64,000 bases of DNA from Lachnospiraceae bacterium UBA7196. GTDB lineage: Bacteria > Bacillota > Clostridia > Lachnospirales > Lachnospiraceae. Within the stretch, counting starts at the first letter, position 1. The number at the start of each line of letters is the position of its first letter. The DNA is taken from positions 106,909 to 170,908 of the forward strand of contig DKUU01000006.1 of the NCBI GenBank assembly GCA_002490835.1, written 5' to 3'. Shown here piece by piece: positions 33,514 to 42,479 of this stretch. The notes under the pieces are model-generated. The model was not told the origin of the DNA. It made no database searches and saw only the letters and a program-made list of their open reading frames with translations. Made by a program: the position numbers and the translations under genes.

Positions 33514-36243
33514 TTACTTTGCCTCGTACCAGTCTGTGCCTGTATGCAGGTCGATTTCCAGCCGCACGGAAAGCTCCGCCGCCTGCTGCATTTCCTCCGT
33601 AAGGATGCGGCGCACCGCCTCCTCCTCAGACGTTTCCGTCTCGATCAAAAGCTCGTCATGCACCTGTAAGATCAGGCGGGACTTTAAGTTTTCCCGGTGC
33701 AGTCTCTCCCACACCCGGATCATGGCGATCTTCATGATGTCCGCCGCCGTCCCCTGAATGGGAGAGTTCATCGCCACCCGCTCCCCAAAAGACCGCTGCA
33801 TGAAATTATTGGACGAAAGCTCCGGGATCGGCCGCCTGCGCCCGTACATGGTGGTCACATACCCCTGTTCTTTGGCCTTTGCTACCATATTGTCAAGGAA
33901 GCTTTTCACCCCCGGATAGGTCTCAAAATACTGTTCGATGTAGTCCGCAGCCTCCTTCTTGGAGATGCTTAAATCCTGACTCAGACCGAAGGAACTGATG
34001 CCGTAGACGATGCCGAAATTGACCGCCTTGGCATTGCGCCTTTGTAAGTCCGTCACCTCGTCAAAGGGCGTGTGAAACACCTTGGAAGCCGTGATGCGGT
34101 GGATGTCCTCCTCCATCTGATAGGCTTCGATCAACTGCTTATCGTCGGACATATGCGCCAGAATACGCAGCTCGATCTGGGAGTAGTCCGCATCCATGAA
34201 AAGATAGCCTTCCCGCGGCACAAACACCTTGCGGATCCTGCGCCCTAAGTCCATGCGCATGGGGATATTCTGCAGGTTCGGTTCGGTCGAACTGATCCGC
34301 CCCGTGGCGGTGATGGTCTGATTAAAGGTCGAATGGATCCTGCCGTCATCCGCAATACAGGCAGACAATCCCTCCGCGTAGGTGGACTTTAATTTAGCCA
34401 GTCCTCTGTACTCCAAAATATCCGATACGATCGGATAGTCCGGCGCCAGTTTTTCCAGCACATCCGCCGCCGTGGAATACCCGGTCTTCGTCTTTTTGCC
34501 GCCCTTGATCCCCATCTTTTCAAAGAGAATTTCCGCAAGCTGCTTAGGAGAATTGATATTAAAAGTGCAGTCCGCCTGCTTGTAAATTGCCTGTTCTAAT
34601 TCCGTGATGCGCCCGGTAAGCGCCTCGCCGTAAGCCTTCAGCTCCTTCGGCTGCACCAGCACGCCGTACCGCTCCATATCATAAAGCACGCGTGAAAGCG
34701 GCATCTCGATCTCGTAAAAGAGTTCTTCCATGCCCTGTTCCGACAGCTTGTCTTTCAGAACCTTTCCCGCCGCCAGACAGACATAAGCCTGATAACAGGC
34801 ATACTGCGCAAAGGCCTCCGGTTCCTTCTCATAAGCCTGTGCGTAAGTGCCTTTCCCGCAGACCTGCGCCCTGTCCGGTATCGTCAGCGCCAGATATTCT
34901 CCCGCGATATCCTCCGTCTGATAATCGTTCTTCAGCGGATTGATGAGGTAGGCCGCGATCAAAATATCAAAGTATCTTTTCTCCCGGTAAGGTTTCATCA
35001 CGTCCTGCGCGCCCGCCTCATCGCGCCACATGCTCTCCTCCCCCGGCTCCTCTATCATATCATAAAGGGATTTCGCGTCAAATATATTTAGTTTACATAA
35101 CTTATCTCTGTTTAAGGCCGTCAAACGATCGCGCAGCCAGCCTTCCGTCACATCTCCCTGACAGGGAATAAAAGCCACGTTGTTCTCCTGGGGCGCAAGC
35201 GCGATGCCCATGCAGCCGTCCGGCTCCTTCCCGTCCCGAAAAACAGCCAGCCCGATCCCGCAGCCGTCGTCCGCGCCCTCTCCCTTTTTGCGGCAGGCGT
35301 CAAACAGCGCCCCAGCCTCAGCCAAATCCGTCACGGTGCGAAAATCCGCTTCCTGCTTATTTGACACCGCCACATCTTTAGAAAAGCGGGAAAGGATATT
35401 CTTAAACTCAAGCTGCTTGCAGAGCACATAGGCTTCTTCCGTATAAAAATCGCCGATCTTAGCTTTATCAAACGCAAAGTCGATCTGTGCATCCACATTG
35501 ATGGTCGCCAGCACCTTGCTTAAATCGGCAAGCTCCCTGTTCGCCATCAGCGATTCTTTGATCGATTTTTTTGAAATTTCCTCTACATGAGCATAGATAT
35601 TTTCTAAGGACCCATAGGTCACCATCAGCTCCGTGGCCGTCTTCTCTCCCACCTTAGGCACACCGGGGATATTGTCCGACGTATCGCCCATCAGCGCTTT
35701 CAAATCAATGAACTGCACAGGCGTCACCTGATAGGCCGCCTCCACGTCTTTCGCATAGTAATCTTCTACCTCCGTGCGGCCGCCCTTGGTCTTGGGAATG
35801 CGGATGCGGATATGATCAGTCGCCACCTGCAACAGATCCCGGTCGCCGGAAACAAGGGATACCTCCATCCCCGCTCTCTCGCCGCGCTTGGCGATGGTTC
35901 CGAGAATATCGTCCGCCTCAAGGCCAGCCTGCTCCACCACACAGATTTTCATCGCCGCAAGCAGCTGTTTCATCACCGGCACCTGCTCGCGAAGCTCCGT
36001 GGGCATCGGCTTTCTGGTGCCCTTATACTCTTTGTATATCTCATGACGGAAGGTAGGCGCATGCACGTCAAAAGCCACCGTCAGATAGTCCGCCTGTTCC
36101 TCTTCCAATATCTTGAACATAATGTTCAAAAAGCCGTAGATCGCGTTCGTGTGCAAGCCCTGTCCGTTAGTCAGATCCGGCACGCCGTAAAACGCCCTGT
36201 TCAATATGCTGTGTCCATCTATCAAAACCAGTTTTTCCGCCAT
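33514..36243 (-). CDS. polA: DNA polymerase I
   Basis: Pol I, 909 residues, for Okazaki fragment processing and repair. The 5' nuclease domain (1-290) has LIDGHSILNRAFYG, GLEADDILGT, VSGDRDLLQ and ALMGDTSDNIPGV. The middle 3'-5' exonuclease domain is degenerate: the DxE motif is replaced (GIGLAVFRDG), so no proofreading is expected, as in Bacillus Pol I. The polymerase motifs are intact: A DADYSQIELRILAH, B RRNAKAVNFGIVYG, C LQVHDELLIE. Start ATG 36241-36243. It follows the zinc-finger membrane protein by 47 bases. Confidence 0.97.
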   Translation of the reverse strand: MAEKLVLIDGHSILNRAFYGVPDLTNGQGLHTNAIYGFLNIMFKILEEEQADYLTVAFDVHAPTFRHEIYKEYKGTRKPMPTELREQVPVMKQLLAAMKICVVEQAGLEADDILGTIAKRGERAGMEVSLVSGDRDLLQVATDHIRIRIPKTKGGRTEVEDYYAKDVEAAYQVTPVQFIDLKALMGDTSDNIPGVPKVGEKTATELMVTYGSLENIYAHVEEISKKSIKESLMANRELADLSKVLATINVDAQIDFAFDKAKIGDFYTEEAYVLCKQLEFKNILSRFSKDVAVSNKQEADFRTVTDLAEAGALFDACRKKGEGADDGCGIGLAVFRDGKEPDGCMGIALAPQENNVAFIPCQGDVTEGWLRDRLTALNRDKLCKLNIFDAKSLYDMIEEPGEESMWRDEAGAQDVMKPYREKRYFDILIAAYLINPLKNDYQTEDIAGEYLALTIPDRAQVCGKGTYAQAYEKEPEAFAQYACYQAYVCLAAGKVLKDKLSEQGMEELFYEIEMPLSRVLYDMERYGVLVQPKELKAYGEALTGRITELEQAIYKQADCTFNINSPKQLAEILFEKMGIKGGKKTKTGYSTAADVLEKLAPDYPIVSDILEYRGLAKLKSTYAEGLSACIADDGRIHSTFNQTITATGRISSTEPNLQNIPMRMDLGRRIRKVFVPREGYLFMDADYSQIELRILAHMSDDKQLIEAYQMEEDIHRITASKVFHTPFDEVTDLQRRNAKAVNFGIVYGISSFGLSQDLSISKKEAADYIEQYFETYPGVKSFLDNMVAKAKEQGYVTTMYGRRRPIPELSSNNFMQRSFGERVAMNSPIQGTAADIMKIAMIRVWERLHRENLKSRLILQVHDELLIETETSEEEAVRRILTEEMQQAAELSVRLEIDLHTGTDWYEAK

Positions 36244-36290
36244 CTATTATAAACCCTCGCTTGTTGATTTTGGTCTCTTTGCCGCCTGTC

Positions 36291-36611
36291 TCACATCGAT
36301 ACGATGACCACCGCCGCCACGATTGCCACTGCCACCGCGATCTCCAGCCAAAGCAGAACGTTTCGCAGGACGCGGTTGACCCGTATCCTGTCGTCCGCGC
36401 TGTCAAGCGTCTTCACAAGAGCTTCCTGCAGGTTAAAATTATTACCCTGTTCAAGCTGCTCCATTCCCTCCGTCACCAAAAACTGAATGGACAGCTCCTC
36501 CTTACATTCTGGGCACTCTTCGATATGCTCCACAAATTCCGCCAAATCGCTCCCGTCCAACTCGTCGTTCAAAAAGGCGGGTATCTTTTTCTCCGCTTCT
36601 TTACAGTTCAT
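36291..36611 (-). CDS. anti-sigma-like zinc-finger membrane protein
   Basis: A 106-residue protein with an N-terminal zinc-binding anti-sigma (ZAS/zf-HC2) motif, NCKEAEKKIPAFLNDELDG then HIEECPECKEE (H-x3-C-x2-C), and one C-terminal membrane helix (about 85-105). The family holds ECF sigma factors or acts as a small adapter. No sigma factor gene lies beside it; it precedes polA on the same strand. Start ATG 36609-36611. Confidence 0.8.
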   Translation of the reverse strand: MNCKEAEKKIPAFLNDELDGSDLAEFVEHIEECPECKEELSIQFLVTEGMEQLEQGNNFNLQEALVKTLDSADDRIRVNRVLRNVLLWLEIAVAVAIVAAVVIVSM

Positions 36612-36721
36612 ATCCGTCCCTTGACTTTCCGCTGCGCATACATGCCCATACAGATTTTATTATAATACATTGTTGACATAATGAAAAGAGGTTTTTCATA
36701 GCGTATACCCCAAATGCCGCG

Positions 36722-36750
36722 AAAAAAAGAGTCACCCGTCGGATGACTCT
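36722..36750 (-). terminator. terminator after the GH25 gene
   Basis: On the minus strand AGAGTCA pairs with TGACTCT, with further CCG/CGG pairing near the loop (36728-36750), followed by seven T (36728-36722). It lies 20 bases past the stop at 36771. Confidence 0.88.
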
Positions 36751-36770
36751 CCTTCTGTCCTGATATTCTC

Positions 36771-37955
36771 TTACTGCGCCGGAGCCGGTTGTTCCTGCGC
36801 TCCATCTGCCGGAGCAGGCGCTGCCTCCGGTGTAGGCTCCGCGGGCGCTTCCGGCACGATGGCCGTCGCGATGCCCTTCTTGTTTACCTCATAGTTTACG
36901 CCGTCCACCGTCACGGTCACATTCCGCTGCAATGCGCCTGTCGCCGGGTCGTAATAGTAAACGTTGCCATCAGGTCTGGTCACCAGCCCGCGCATCATCA
37001 CCGCATTTTCATCAAAGTAATAATCTTCCCCCTGAATGGTCACATCCTCGCGCAGCGCATGGCCGTCCTTGGTAGCAAGGAAATATCTGCCCGTCTCATC
37101 CTCGAACCAGCAGCCCTTCTGCACGAAACCGTTCTCATCCAGATGGTATTTTCTGTCCTCCCAGCCTACCCAGCAGTTGCGCTGCATCCGGTAGCCCGCA
37201 TAGAACACGGTCTGCTCCCCTCTGGTGGCAAACCCGTCCGCCACGATGATCTTGGAATAATCCTTGAACTGATAATTCATATCCACTCTGGTCGGTATCC
37301 CCGCCACTTTTCCGTGGGAAGTATTCTGCCAGAATGCCGCGTTACCGCTATAATCAAGGGCATCCGCATACTGCGCCACCCACTTGTCGTAACCGATATT
37401 GCCGATCTTATCGCGGAACATATTACGGCTGGAATAGACCACCGGATAGTAGCCGTTCGCTTCAATGATCGAACAGAACGCGTTGATCAGAGCCTGTAAC
37501 TGCTCCTGCGACATACTTTTATGACAGGGGGCCTCCACGTCGTAGACCACCGGATAACTCACCGTGTAATTACCGATCCATGCAAGGAGCTGGTTCGCCT
37601 CGTTCTGCGCCTGCTCCACCGTGGAAGCGTAAGAATAAAGATAAACCCCCGTGCGCAGTCCGGCGGCATTCGCACCGTTCATATTCGCGTCAAAATAGGG
37701 ATCAATCCCGGAATTTGTACTGCCTGCCTTCACAAACACGAAGGAAACGCCCGAAGAGGGCACCTGACTCCAGTCAATGCCCTGATTATGCTTGGAAACG
37801 TCGATGCCTCTGGCAATCGCACTGCCCGCGCCGATCGCCTGTACCTGCATCGCAGGCGCAAGGGCAAGCGCCCCCGCCAGTACAAATGTAAAAAGCGTAC
37901 GCCCGCTTTTCTTTATTATATGTAGGATTCTTTTCTGTTCTTTTTGCTTTATCAT
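36771..37955 (-). CDS. secreted GH25 lysozyme with cell-wall-binding repeats
   Basis: A 394-residue peptidoglycan hydrolase (N-acetylmuramidase). The N-terminus is a basic region and a hydrophobic signal helix ending TFVLAGALALAPAMQVQAIG. The GH25 domain (about 45-235) shows GIDVSKHNQGIDW and the catalytic YPVVYDVEAP. Four or so choline-binding-like repeats follow (GYRMQRNCWVGWEDRKYHL, DENGFVQKGCWF, YYFDENAVMMRG, VYYYDPATGALQ), then a Pro/Ala/Glu tail. Start ATG 37953-37955 behind AAGGTACAA; the frame to 38057 runs into the promoter. A WalR-like box upstream fits control of a wall hydrolase. Confidence 0.9.
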   Translation of the reverse strand: MIKQKEQKRILHIIKKSGRTLFTFVLAGALALAPAMQVQAIGAGSAIARGIDVSKHNQGIDWSQVPSSGVSFVFVKAGSTNSGIDPYFDANMNGANAAGLRTGVYLYSYASTVEQAQNEANQLLAWIGNYTVSYPVVYDVEAPCHKSMSQEQLQALINAFCSIIEANGYYPVVYSSRNMFRDKIGNIGYDKWVAQYADALDYSGNAAFWQNTSHGKVAGIPTRVDMNYQFKDYSKIIVADGFATRGEQTVFYAGYRMQRNCWVGWEDRKYHLDENGFVQKGCWFEDETGRYFLATKDGHALREDVTIQGEDYYFDENAVMMRGLVTRPDGNVYYYDPATGALQRNVTVTVDGVNYEVNKKGIATAIVPEAPAEPTPEAAPAPADGAQEQPAPAQ

Positions 37956-38044
37956 TTGTACCTTAGATCCGCCGGTTTGGCCGGATTGTTCCCTTTCGTA
38001 TCTTCTCCCGTTCTCTTTTGCAGGATCATTCCAAAACATGAGTT

Positions 38045-38061
38045 GTAACAATTCCATTACA
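38045..38061 (-). promoter_or_regulatory. WalR-like box upstream of the GH25 lysozyme gene
   Basis: On the minus strand this reads TGTAAT-GGAAT-TGTTAC, a full match to the WalR consensus TGTWAH-N5-TGTWAH, in the direction of transcription and 90 bases before the start codon. A second half-site-like pair with a four-base gap lies at about 38083-38099. Two perfect TTGTAACAAT 10-mers (38043-38052 and 38094-38103) frame the region. Confidence 0.55.
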
Positions 38062-38191
38062 AATTGTTATGAATTATTACATTTTGTCACATTTTGTAAC
38101 AATCTTTTTCTAATATAGCATGATTATTTAGTTATGTAAAGTAATTTGATTGAAAAAAACTTAGAAAAAACTGGAAAAAGGCCGGAAATCC

Positions 38192-39052
38192 TTATTCGTT
38201 GGGACGGTAATAGAAACGCCCTGCAAGCTCTTCCGTCCGGATCGCATTGACAAAGGCCTCACTGTCGGCTTCCTTGACCGCCTTGATCACCTCTTTGCTC
38301 TCCTCCTTGGAGACCACGGAGTAAACGACCTTTCTCTTTTCATGCTCGAAGGAGCCCTCGCCGCTAAGGATCGTAGCGCCGTGCATACTGACCGTATTGA
38401 TCGCCCTGCATACCGTATTTGCATGATTGGTGACGATAAAGAGCGTCTGCTTCTGGTAACGCTTATAGAGCATATGCAGAATTTGTGTGGAAGTATATTG
38501 ATAGATGATCGAATAAAGCGCCTTGTCAAAACCGAATAAGAGGCCCGCCACCATGATAATGACCACGTTGAAGGCCAGAATGAAATTCCATGCATCCACG
38601 CCCCGTTTCTCCGACAGATAGATGGAGATGAAGTCCGTACCGCCTGTGGTAGCGTTCATGGAAAGGCACTGACTGATCGCAAAACCGCCGATGATGCCGC
38701 CGAAGATACTGATCAGCAGAATGTCATAAGTGACCGCGATATCAGGAATGATATCCGTCATAATACTTGTCACGAGAATCGAAAGACAGGAGTACAGCGT
38801 AAACTTCTTGCCGATAAACCGGAAACCAATATAGACAGGTACCGCATTTAACAGAAGATTCACCGGCGTATACGGGATCTGAATGTCAAAGAACATCCGG
38901 CATATGCTCTGGATCAGGATCGTAAGCCCCGCCGCGCCACCGGGATAAAGCCCGCCCGTACTCACAAATGTTTTGATATTGACCGCAAATAATGTTGACG
39001 CTGCACAGATCACTATGATTCTTCTGCCGTCCTTTTTTAAGTCAAATGTCAT
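38192..39052 (-). CDS. YitT family membrane protein
   Basis: A 286-residue protein of the YitT group (DUF161 membrane part with about five helices, then a DUF2179 cytoplasmic domain). Visible: VNIKTFVSTGGLYPGGAAGL, the NATTGGTDFISIYLSEKRG loop and the C-terminal TLFIVTNHANTVCRAI and KVVYSVVSKEESKEV. Function unknown. Start ATG 39050-39052. It precedes nothing in an obvious operon, though the deaminase gene ends 42 bases upstream. Confidence 0.9.
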   Translation of the reverse strand: MTFDLKKDGRRIIVICAASTLFAVNIKTFVSTGGLYPGGAAGLTILIQSICRMFFDIQIPYTPVNLLLNAVPVYIGFRFIGKKFTLYSCLSILVTSIMTDIIPDIAVTYDILLISIFGGIIGGFAISQCLSMNATTGGTDFISIYLSEKRGVDAWNFILAFNVVIIMVAGLLFGFDKALYSIIYQYTSTQILHMLYKRYQKQTLFIVTNHANTVCRAINTVSMHGATILSGEGSFEHEKRKVVYSVVSKEESKEVIKAVKEADSEAFVNAIRTEELAGRFYYRPNE

Positions 39053-39094
39053 AACGCACTCTCCTATATCGCATGATTCCCCAAAATCCCGGTT

Positions 39095-39586
39095 CTATGC
39101 TTCCCGCACATACCACTCCAGATCCTTTGCCTTAATAATGCGGTAATTGTCCGCGCCCTCTCCCGTGCGCAGGATCACGCGCTCGATTCCAGCCTGTATG
39201 ATCTGTCTGGCGCAGAGCGGGCAGGGCTTGGCCTCATGCAGGGAACAGTCTTCGGGATTGATGCTCGTCAGATACAGATCCGCCCCTAAAGTCTGCTCGC
39301 GGGAACAGTTTAGGAGCGCGTTCGCCTCCGCATGGATGGCCCTGCACATCGCATAGCCTTCCCCTTGGTGCATGTTCCGCTTGATGCGCGGACACTCCCC
39401 GATGTCACAGCAATTTTCAAACCCTCTGGGCGATCCATTATAGCCGGTGGACAGCACCACGTCGTTCTTGACCACCACAGCGCCGTATTTTCTCTTTAGG
39501 CAGGTACTTCTGTAGGCGAAGACCTCCGCACAGTTTAGGTAAGTATCCTCCTTGGATATCCTCTTATTACCCGATGGCTTGACCAT
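39095..39586 (-). CDS. dCMP deaminase (ComEB family)
   Basis: A 163-residue cytidine/deoxycytidylate deaminase. Zinc ligands are HAEANALLNC and PCPLCARQI (PCxxC); YGAVVVKNDVVLSTGYNGSPRG is the family start. It turns dCMP into dUMP for thymidylate synthesis. A second Cys-rich stretch (NCCDIGECPRIKRNMHQG) is the structural zinc site of dCMP deaminases. Start ATG 39584-39586. Ung, which removes uracil from DNA, is also in this window but not linked. Confidence 0.92.
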   Translation of the reverse strand: MVKPSGNKRISKEDTYLNCAEVFAYRSTCLKRKYGAVVVKNDVVLSTGYNGSPRGFENCCDIGECPRIKRNMHQGEGYAMCRAIHAEANALLNCSREQTLGADLYLTSINPEDCSLHEAKPCPLCARQIIQAGIERVILRTGEGADNYRIIKAKDLEWYVREA

Positions 39587-39795
39587 AATGCGCCTCCAAT
39601 CCCATTTCCGATTCCATATCTGTCCGATACTCCTAAAACAGTATACCAGACTTAAGATACGCTTTCAATGAAAGCGCGTTCTATTTCGTCCATTTTATTC
39701 AAACTTTTTACTTTTTCCGTATTTTCCATTAAATATTTTACTGTAGAAAAAATACCGCAAACCGAACACCATACGATTGGAGAAATGAGGCCTAT

Positions 39796-40164
39796 ATGGA
39801 ACTTGGAGAACGATTAACAATGCTGCGAAAAGAAAAGGGATTGCTGCAAAAGGATGTGGCAGACCATCTGCATCTTACCGTTGCGACCGTATCCAACTAT
39901 GAGAAAAACGTACGTATGCCGGGTCTCGAGACGCTGGTGAAACTGGCCGACCTTTATGACGTTTCCACGGACTATCTCCTGCAAAGAACACGCTGCCGGA
40001 CAGGCATCCGTGCGCTTGGCAAGCCGCTTGCGACTGACTTCACCGTGGGCGACCTGATCGAGACAACACTTAGTCTGGACCGCTCCGGCATCCGTTTTCT
40101 GTATGAATGCTGCGACCTGCTGCGCCTGCGGAGCCGCGTAGACGACAAAAAGCGCCCAAGGTAG
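39796..40164 (+). CDS. XRE family regulator
   Basis: A 122-residue protein with an N-terminal Cro/C1 helix-turn-helix (residues 5-62; LRKEKGLLQKDVADHL, VATVSNYEKNVRMPGLETL and YDVSTDYLL) and a helical C-terminal part (DLIETTLSLDRSGIRFLYECC) of the kind used for dimer formation. Start ATG 39796 behind GGAGAAATGAGGCCTAT. No target assigned. It is followed by an unrelated acetyltransferase on the same strand. Confidence 0.88.
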   Translation: MELGERLTMLRKEKGLLQKDVADHLHLTVATVSNYEKNVRMPGLETLVKLADLYDVSTDYLLQRTRCRTGIRALGKPLATDFTVGDLIETTLSLDRSGIRFLYECCDLLRLRSRVDDKKRPR

Positions 40165-40311
40165 GCGGCTTGCGTCAAAAACAGAATGATCGTTACTCCG
40201 GAATATCCGCTGACGGGGTTTGTTTGGCGTGCGCTTTTTGCAGTCGCAATCTTTCAGGATATGTGGTAGACTATATACGGTTAATCATCGCGCCACAAGG
40301 AGAATATCATT

Positions 40312-41097
40312 ATGGAGTTCACAAACAAACGTATTTTAGAAATTGCCATGCAGCAGTCAGCGGCGGATTCCGGCTGCCGTGAAACAGATTTTATGCGGGA
40401 CGAAAATGTGATCGTAGTCTCAAGAAAAAATCCCGCAGCCAGAAAATATCTGTCGCTTCCTTTTGCGTGCAACCTGACCTCTTACGGAAATAATATCGTC
40501 GCCTCGATCGATGAAAAATATCGATCCATCGTATCGGATTATCTCCATCGTTTTTCAGTGGCGCATTGTTTGGAGACGCCGAATTTGCATGTACTCAACG
40601 ACGCGATGCAAAAAGAAGGCCTCCGCGTCTGCTTCATGGCGGAATATTTTCTGCCGGATTTAAACGTGCTGAAAGCCCTGTCCTGCCCCTATGAATTACG
40701 CGTACTGCATGCAGAAGACTTTGCACCGCTCTACATCGACGCATGGAGCAATGCCCTGTGCAAAAAGCGGGCCGAACTGGACGTATTAGGGATCGGAGCC
40801 TACGACAACGGACAATTGATCGGGCTGGCCGGGTGCTCCGCCGACTGCGAGACCATGTGGCAGATCGGCGTGGATGTCCTTCCGGAATACCGCAGACAAA
40901 ACATCGCTTCCGCGCTCACCAGCCGTCTGGCCCTCGAAATCCTTGCGCGGGAAAAGGTCCCTTTCTACTGCGCTGCATGGTCTAATATAAAGTCTGTGCG
41001 CAACGCCATCAAAAGCGGATTCCGGCCCGCGTGGGTGGAGATGACGGTGAAAAGCGCTGTTTTCGTAGATGAAATAAATGCAGGGAAGGGGGATTGA
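40312..41097 (+). CDS. GNAT family acetyltransferase
   Basis: A 261-residue protein with a C-terminal GNAT domain (about 130-255). The acetyl-CoA loop is VDVLPEYRRQNIASAL (a variant of R/QxxGxA with Asn for Gly) and YCAAWSNIKSVRNAIKSGF is the terminal motif. The N-terminal half is a separate domain I do not recognise. It resembles the GNAT group with a fused N-terminal domain often found in Clostridia. Start ATG 40312 with CAAGGAGAATATCATT. Substrate unknown. Confidence 0.82.
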   Translation: MEFTNKRILEIAMQQSAADSGCRETDFMRDENVIVVSRKNPAARKYLSLPFACNLTSYGNNIVASIDEKYRSIVSDYLHRFSVAHCLETPNLHVLNDAMQKEGLRVCFMAEYFLPDLNVLKALSCPYELRVLHAEDFAPLYIDAWSNALCKKRAELDVLGIGAYDNGQLIGLAGCSADCETMWQIGVDVLPEYRRQNIASALTSRLALEILAREKVPFYCAAWSNIKSVRNAIKSGFRPAWVEMTVKSAVFVDEINAGKGD

Positions 41098-41100
41098 CCC

Positions 41101-41844
41101 CTACATAAAATAACAGCATTTTTCGAAATAAAATTGCTGCTCCGTTTCAAACAGCGCAATCAGCTTATGCAGAGATGTTTCTTCCCGATATGCTTTTAAA
41201 GCCTCCAAGTATGCGTTTCTATTCCCATCTTCAATCACGATGGGGGCAATCTTGTTCTTTAAGCATTCCCTGAAAAGGATTAATCTGCCTGTCCTGCCGT
41301 TACCGTCCTGAAACGGGTGTATGCTCTCATATTTTGCGTGAAATTCCGCCAACGCAGAAACCGTTATTTCCTGTTGTCCTTCATACCAAGCTATCAGCAA
41401 GTCCATTTCCCGCGCAACATCATCCGGCCTGACAGTTTCATAAATACCGATCATATTGGGACGCTTTTTGTAATCACCGATCGCATATCCGTTCGCCCGA
41501 TCCTCAAACACTCCCGATTTTAATTCAAAATGAAATTGTTTAATCAATTCCTGAGATAACGGCTGCTCCAAGGAATCCAACATTTTATGGAACATCAAAA
41601 AGTGCCCGTTCATTTCTTCCACATCTTTTGCCCTGTAATAATCATCGGATTTGGGAAGCGTACCGTAATCAAACAAAGATGCTGTCTGCTCCTCCGTAAG
41701 CGTACTCCCTTCAATCCTGTTTGAATTGTAAGCAAGCAGCCGCTGTGTAAAGGCATATACCCCGGATCTGTCAGTTTTATTTTTTTCAATCTGAAATCTC
41801 TTTATCAAAAAATCGCAAAATTCTTTTTGGTCCACAGCGTTCAT
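41101..41844 (-). CDS. Fic family AMP-transferase-like protein
   Basis: A 247-residue Fic protein. The active-site motif SIHPFQDGNGRTGRLILF is complete (HPFxDGNGRxxR), so AMP transfer to proteins is likely. An inhibitory helix motif SNRIEGS (S/TxxxE-G/N) near residue 37 marks it as an N-terminally autoinhibited (class II) Fic, so it does not need a separate antitoxin. Start ATG 41842-41844. It opens the minus-strand series of accessory genes here. Substrate unknown. Confidence 0.92.
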   Translation of the reverse strand: MNAVDQKEFCDFLIKRFQIEKNKTDRSGVYAFTQRLLAYNSNRIEGSTLTEEQTASLFDYGTLPKSDDYYRAKDVEEMNGHFLMFHKMLDSLEQPLSQELIKQFHFELKSGVFEDRANGYAIGDYKKRPNMIGIYETVRPDDVAREMDLLIAWYEGQQEITVSALAEFHAKYESIHPFQDGNGRTGRLILFRECLKNKIAPIVIEDGNRNAYLEALKAYREETSLHKLIALFETEQQFYFEKCCYFM

Positions 41845-41974
41845 TGGCGCACCCCTGTTTCTGTTTTTTCAATTGATTTTACTCGTTTTCCTATTCCTCA
41901 AAAGAGCAGATATTATGATATATCTTACCACTGTCTTTTCGTAAAATCAAATTGAAAAATCAGTCGGGCATCCC

Positions 41975-42190
41975 CTAAATTTTCGGCGCCACGAGACTGG
42001 CTATCCCGCCGATGAGCAAAAGGAACAGCGCAATATAAATAAAGCCCGAAAACACGATTGCAAGCAGAATGAGCGGCGCAAGCACGAAACAGACTATGAT
42101 CTTTGTGATCCCCCATGCCGCCTTGAATGCCAGTACCGCCAGCTTCCCAAATACCGCAAACATTAAAATACAGAATAATAATGTGATCAT
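41975..42190 (-). CDS. small hydrophobic membrane protein
   Basis: A 71-residue, nearly all-hydrophobic protein with two membrane helices (about 2-22 and 30-65). Start ATG 42188-42190 overlaps the stop of the preceding 50-residue gene as ATGA, and the GGAGGAG of that gene's last codons serves as ribosome binding site. No family that I recognise. Translational coupling to the soluble partner is clear. Confidence 0.75.
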   Translation of the reverse strand: MITLLFCILMFAVFGKLAVLAFKAAWGITKIIVCFVLAPLILLAIVFSGFIYIALFLLLIGGIASLVAPKI

Positions 42191-42339
42191 TTTTTCTCCT
42201 CCATGCCGGAGCTTTTTTGCACAACCGGCCTTCCTTGAAATTTTGAGTTATCCCGCACGCCTATGGATGCGCAGTATGCTTCCTGTCCTTCGATTTTGAT
42301 CAGGAAACGGCATAGGGTGATTCTTTCATCAAGTGTCAT
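42187..42339 (-). CDS. small soluble protein coupled to the hydrophobic protein
   Basis: A 50-residue reading frame not long enough to be noticed by usual thresholds. Start ATG 42337-42339 behind a strong GGAGGTGCATC site. The product (MTLDERITLCRFLIKIEGQE and onward) is charged, with two cysteines (residues 10 and 23), and ends EEKK-stop, where ATGA overlaps the start of the membrane protein. No family recognised. The signals for translation are better than those of many larger genes nearby. Confidence 0.7.
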   Translation of the reverse strand: MTLDERITLCRFLIKIEGQEAYCASIGVRDNSKFQGRPVVQKSSGMEEKK

Positions 42340-42430
42340 GATGCACCTCCGCTTCTCGCTATCTTGTTTTCCGTAACTGTTATCCCAATTTTAAAGGAAA
42401 AATCCTCATAAATAAAGCGCCGCGTTTCCG

Positions 42431-42474
42431 AAAAAGAGAGGTTATTTCGTATGTTTTGGCGAAATAACCCCTCT
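42431..42474 (-). terminator. terminator after the PIN toxin gene
   Basis: On the minus strand GGGTTATTTCG and CGAAATAACC form a ten-pair stem with an extra outer AGAG/CTCT part, followed by TTTTT (42435-42431), just past the stop at 42480. Confidence 0.8.
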
Positions 42475-42479
42475 TTCCT

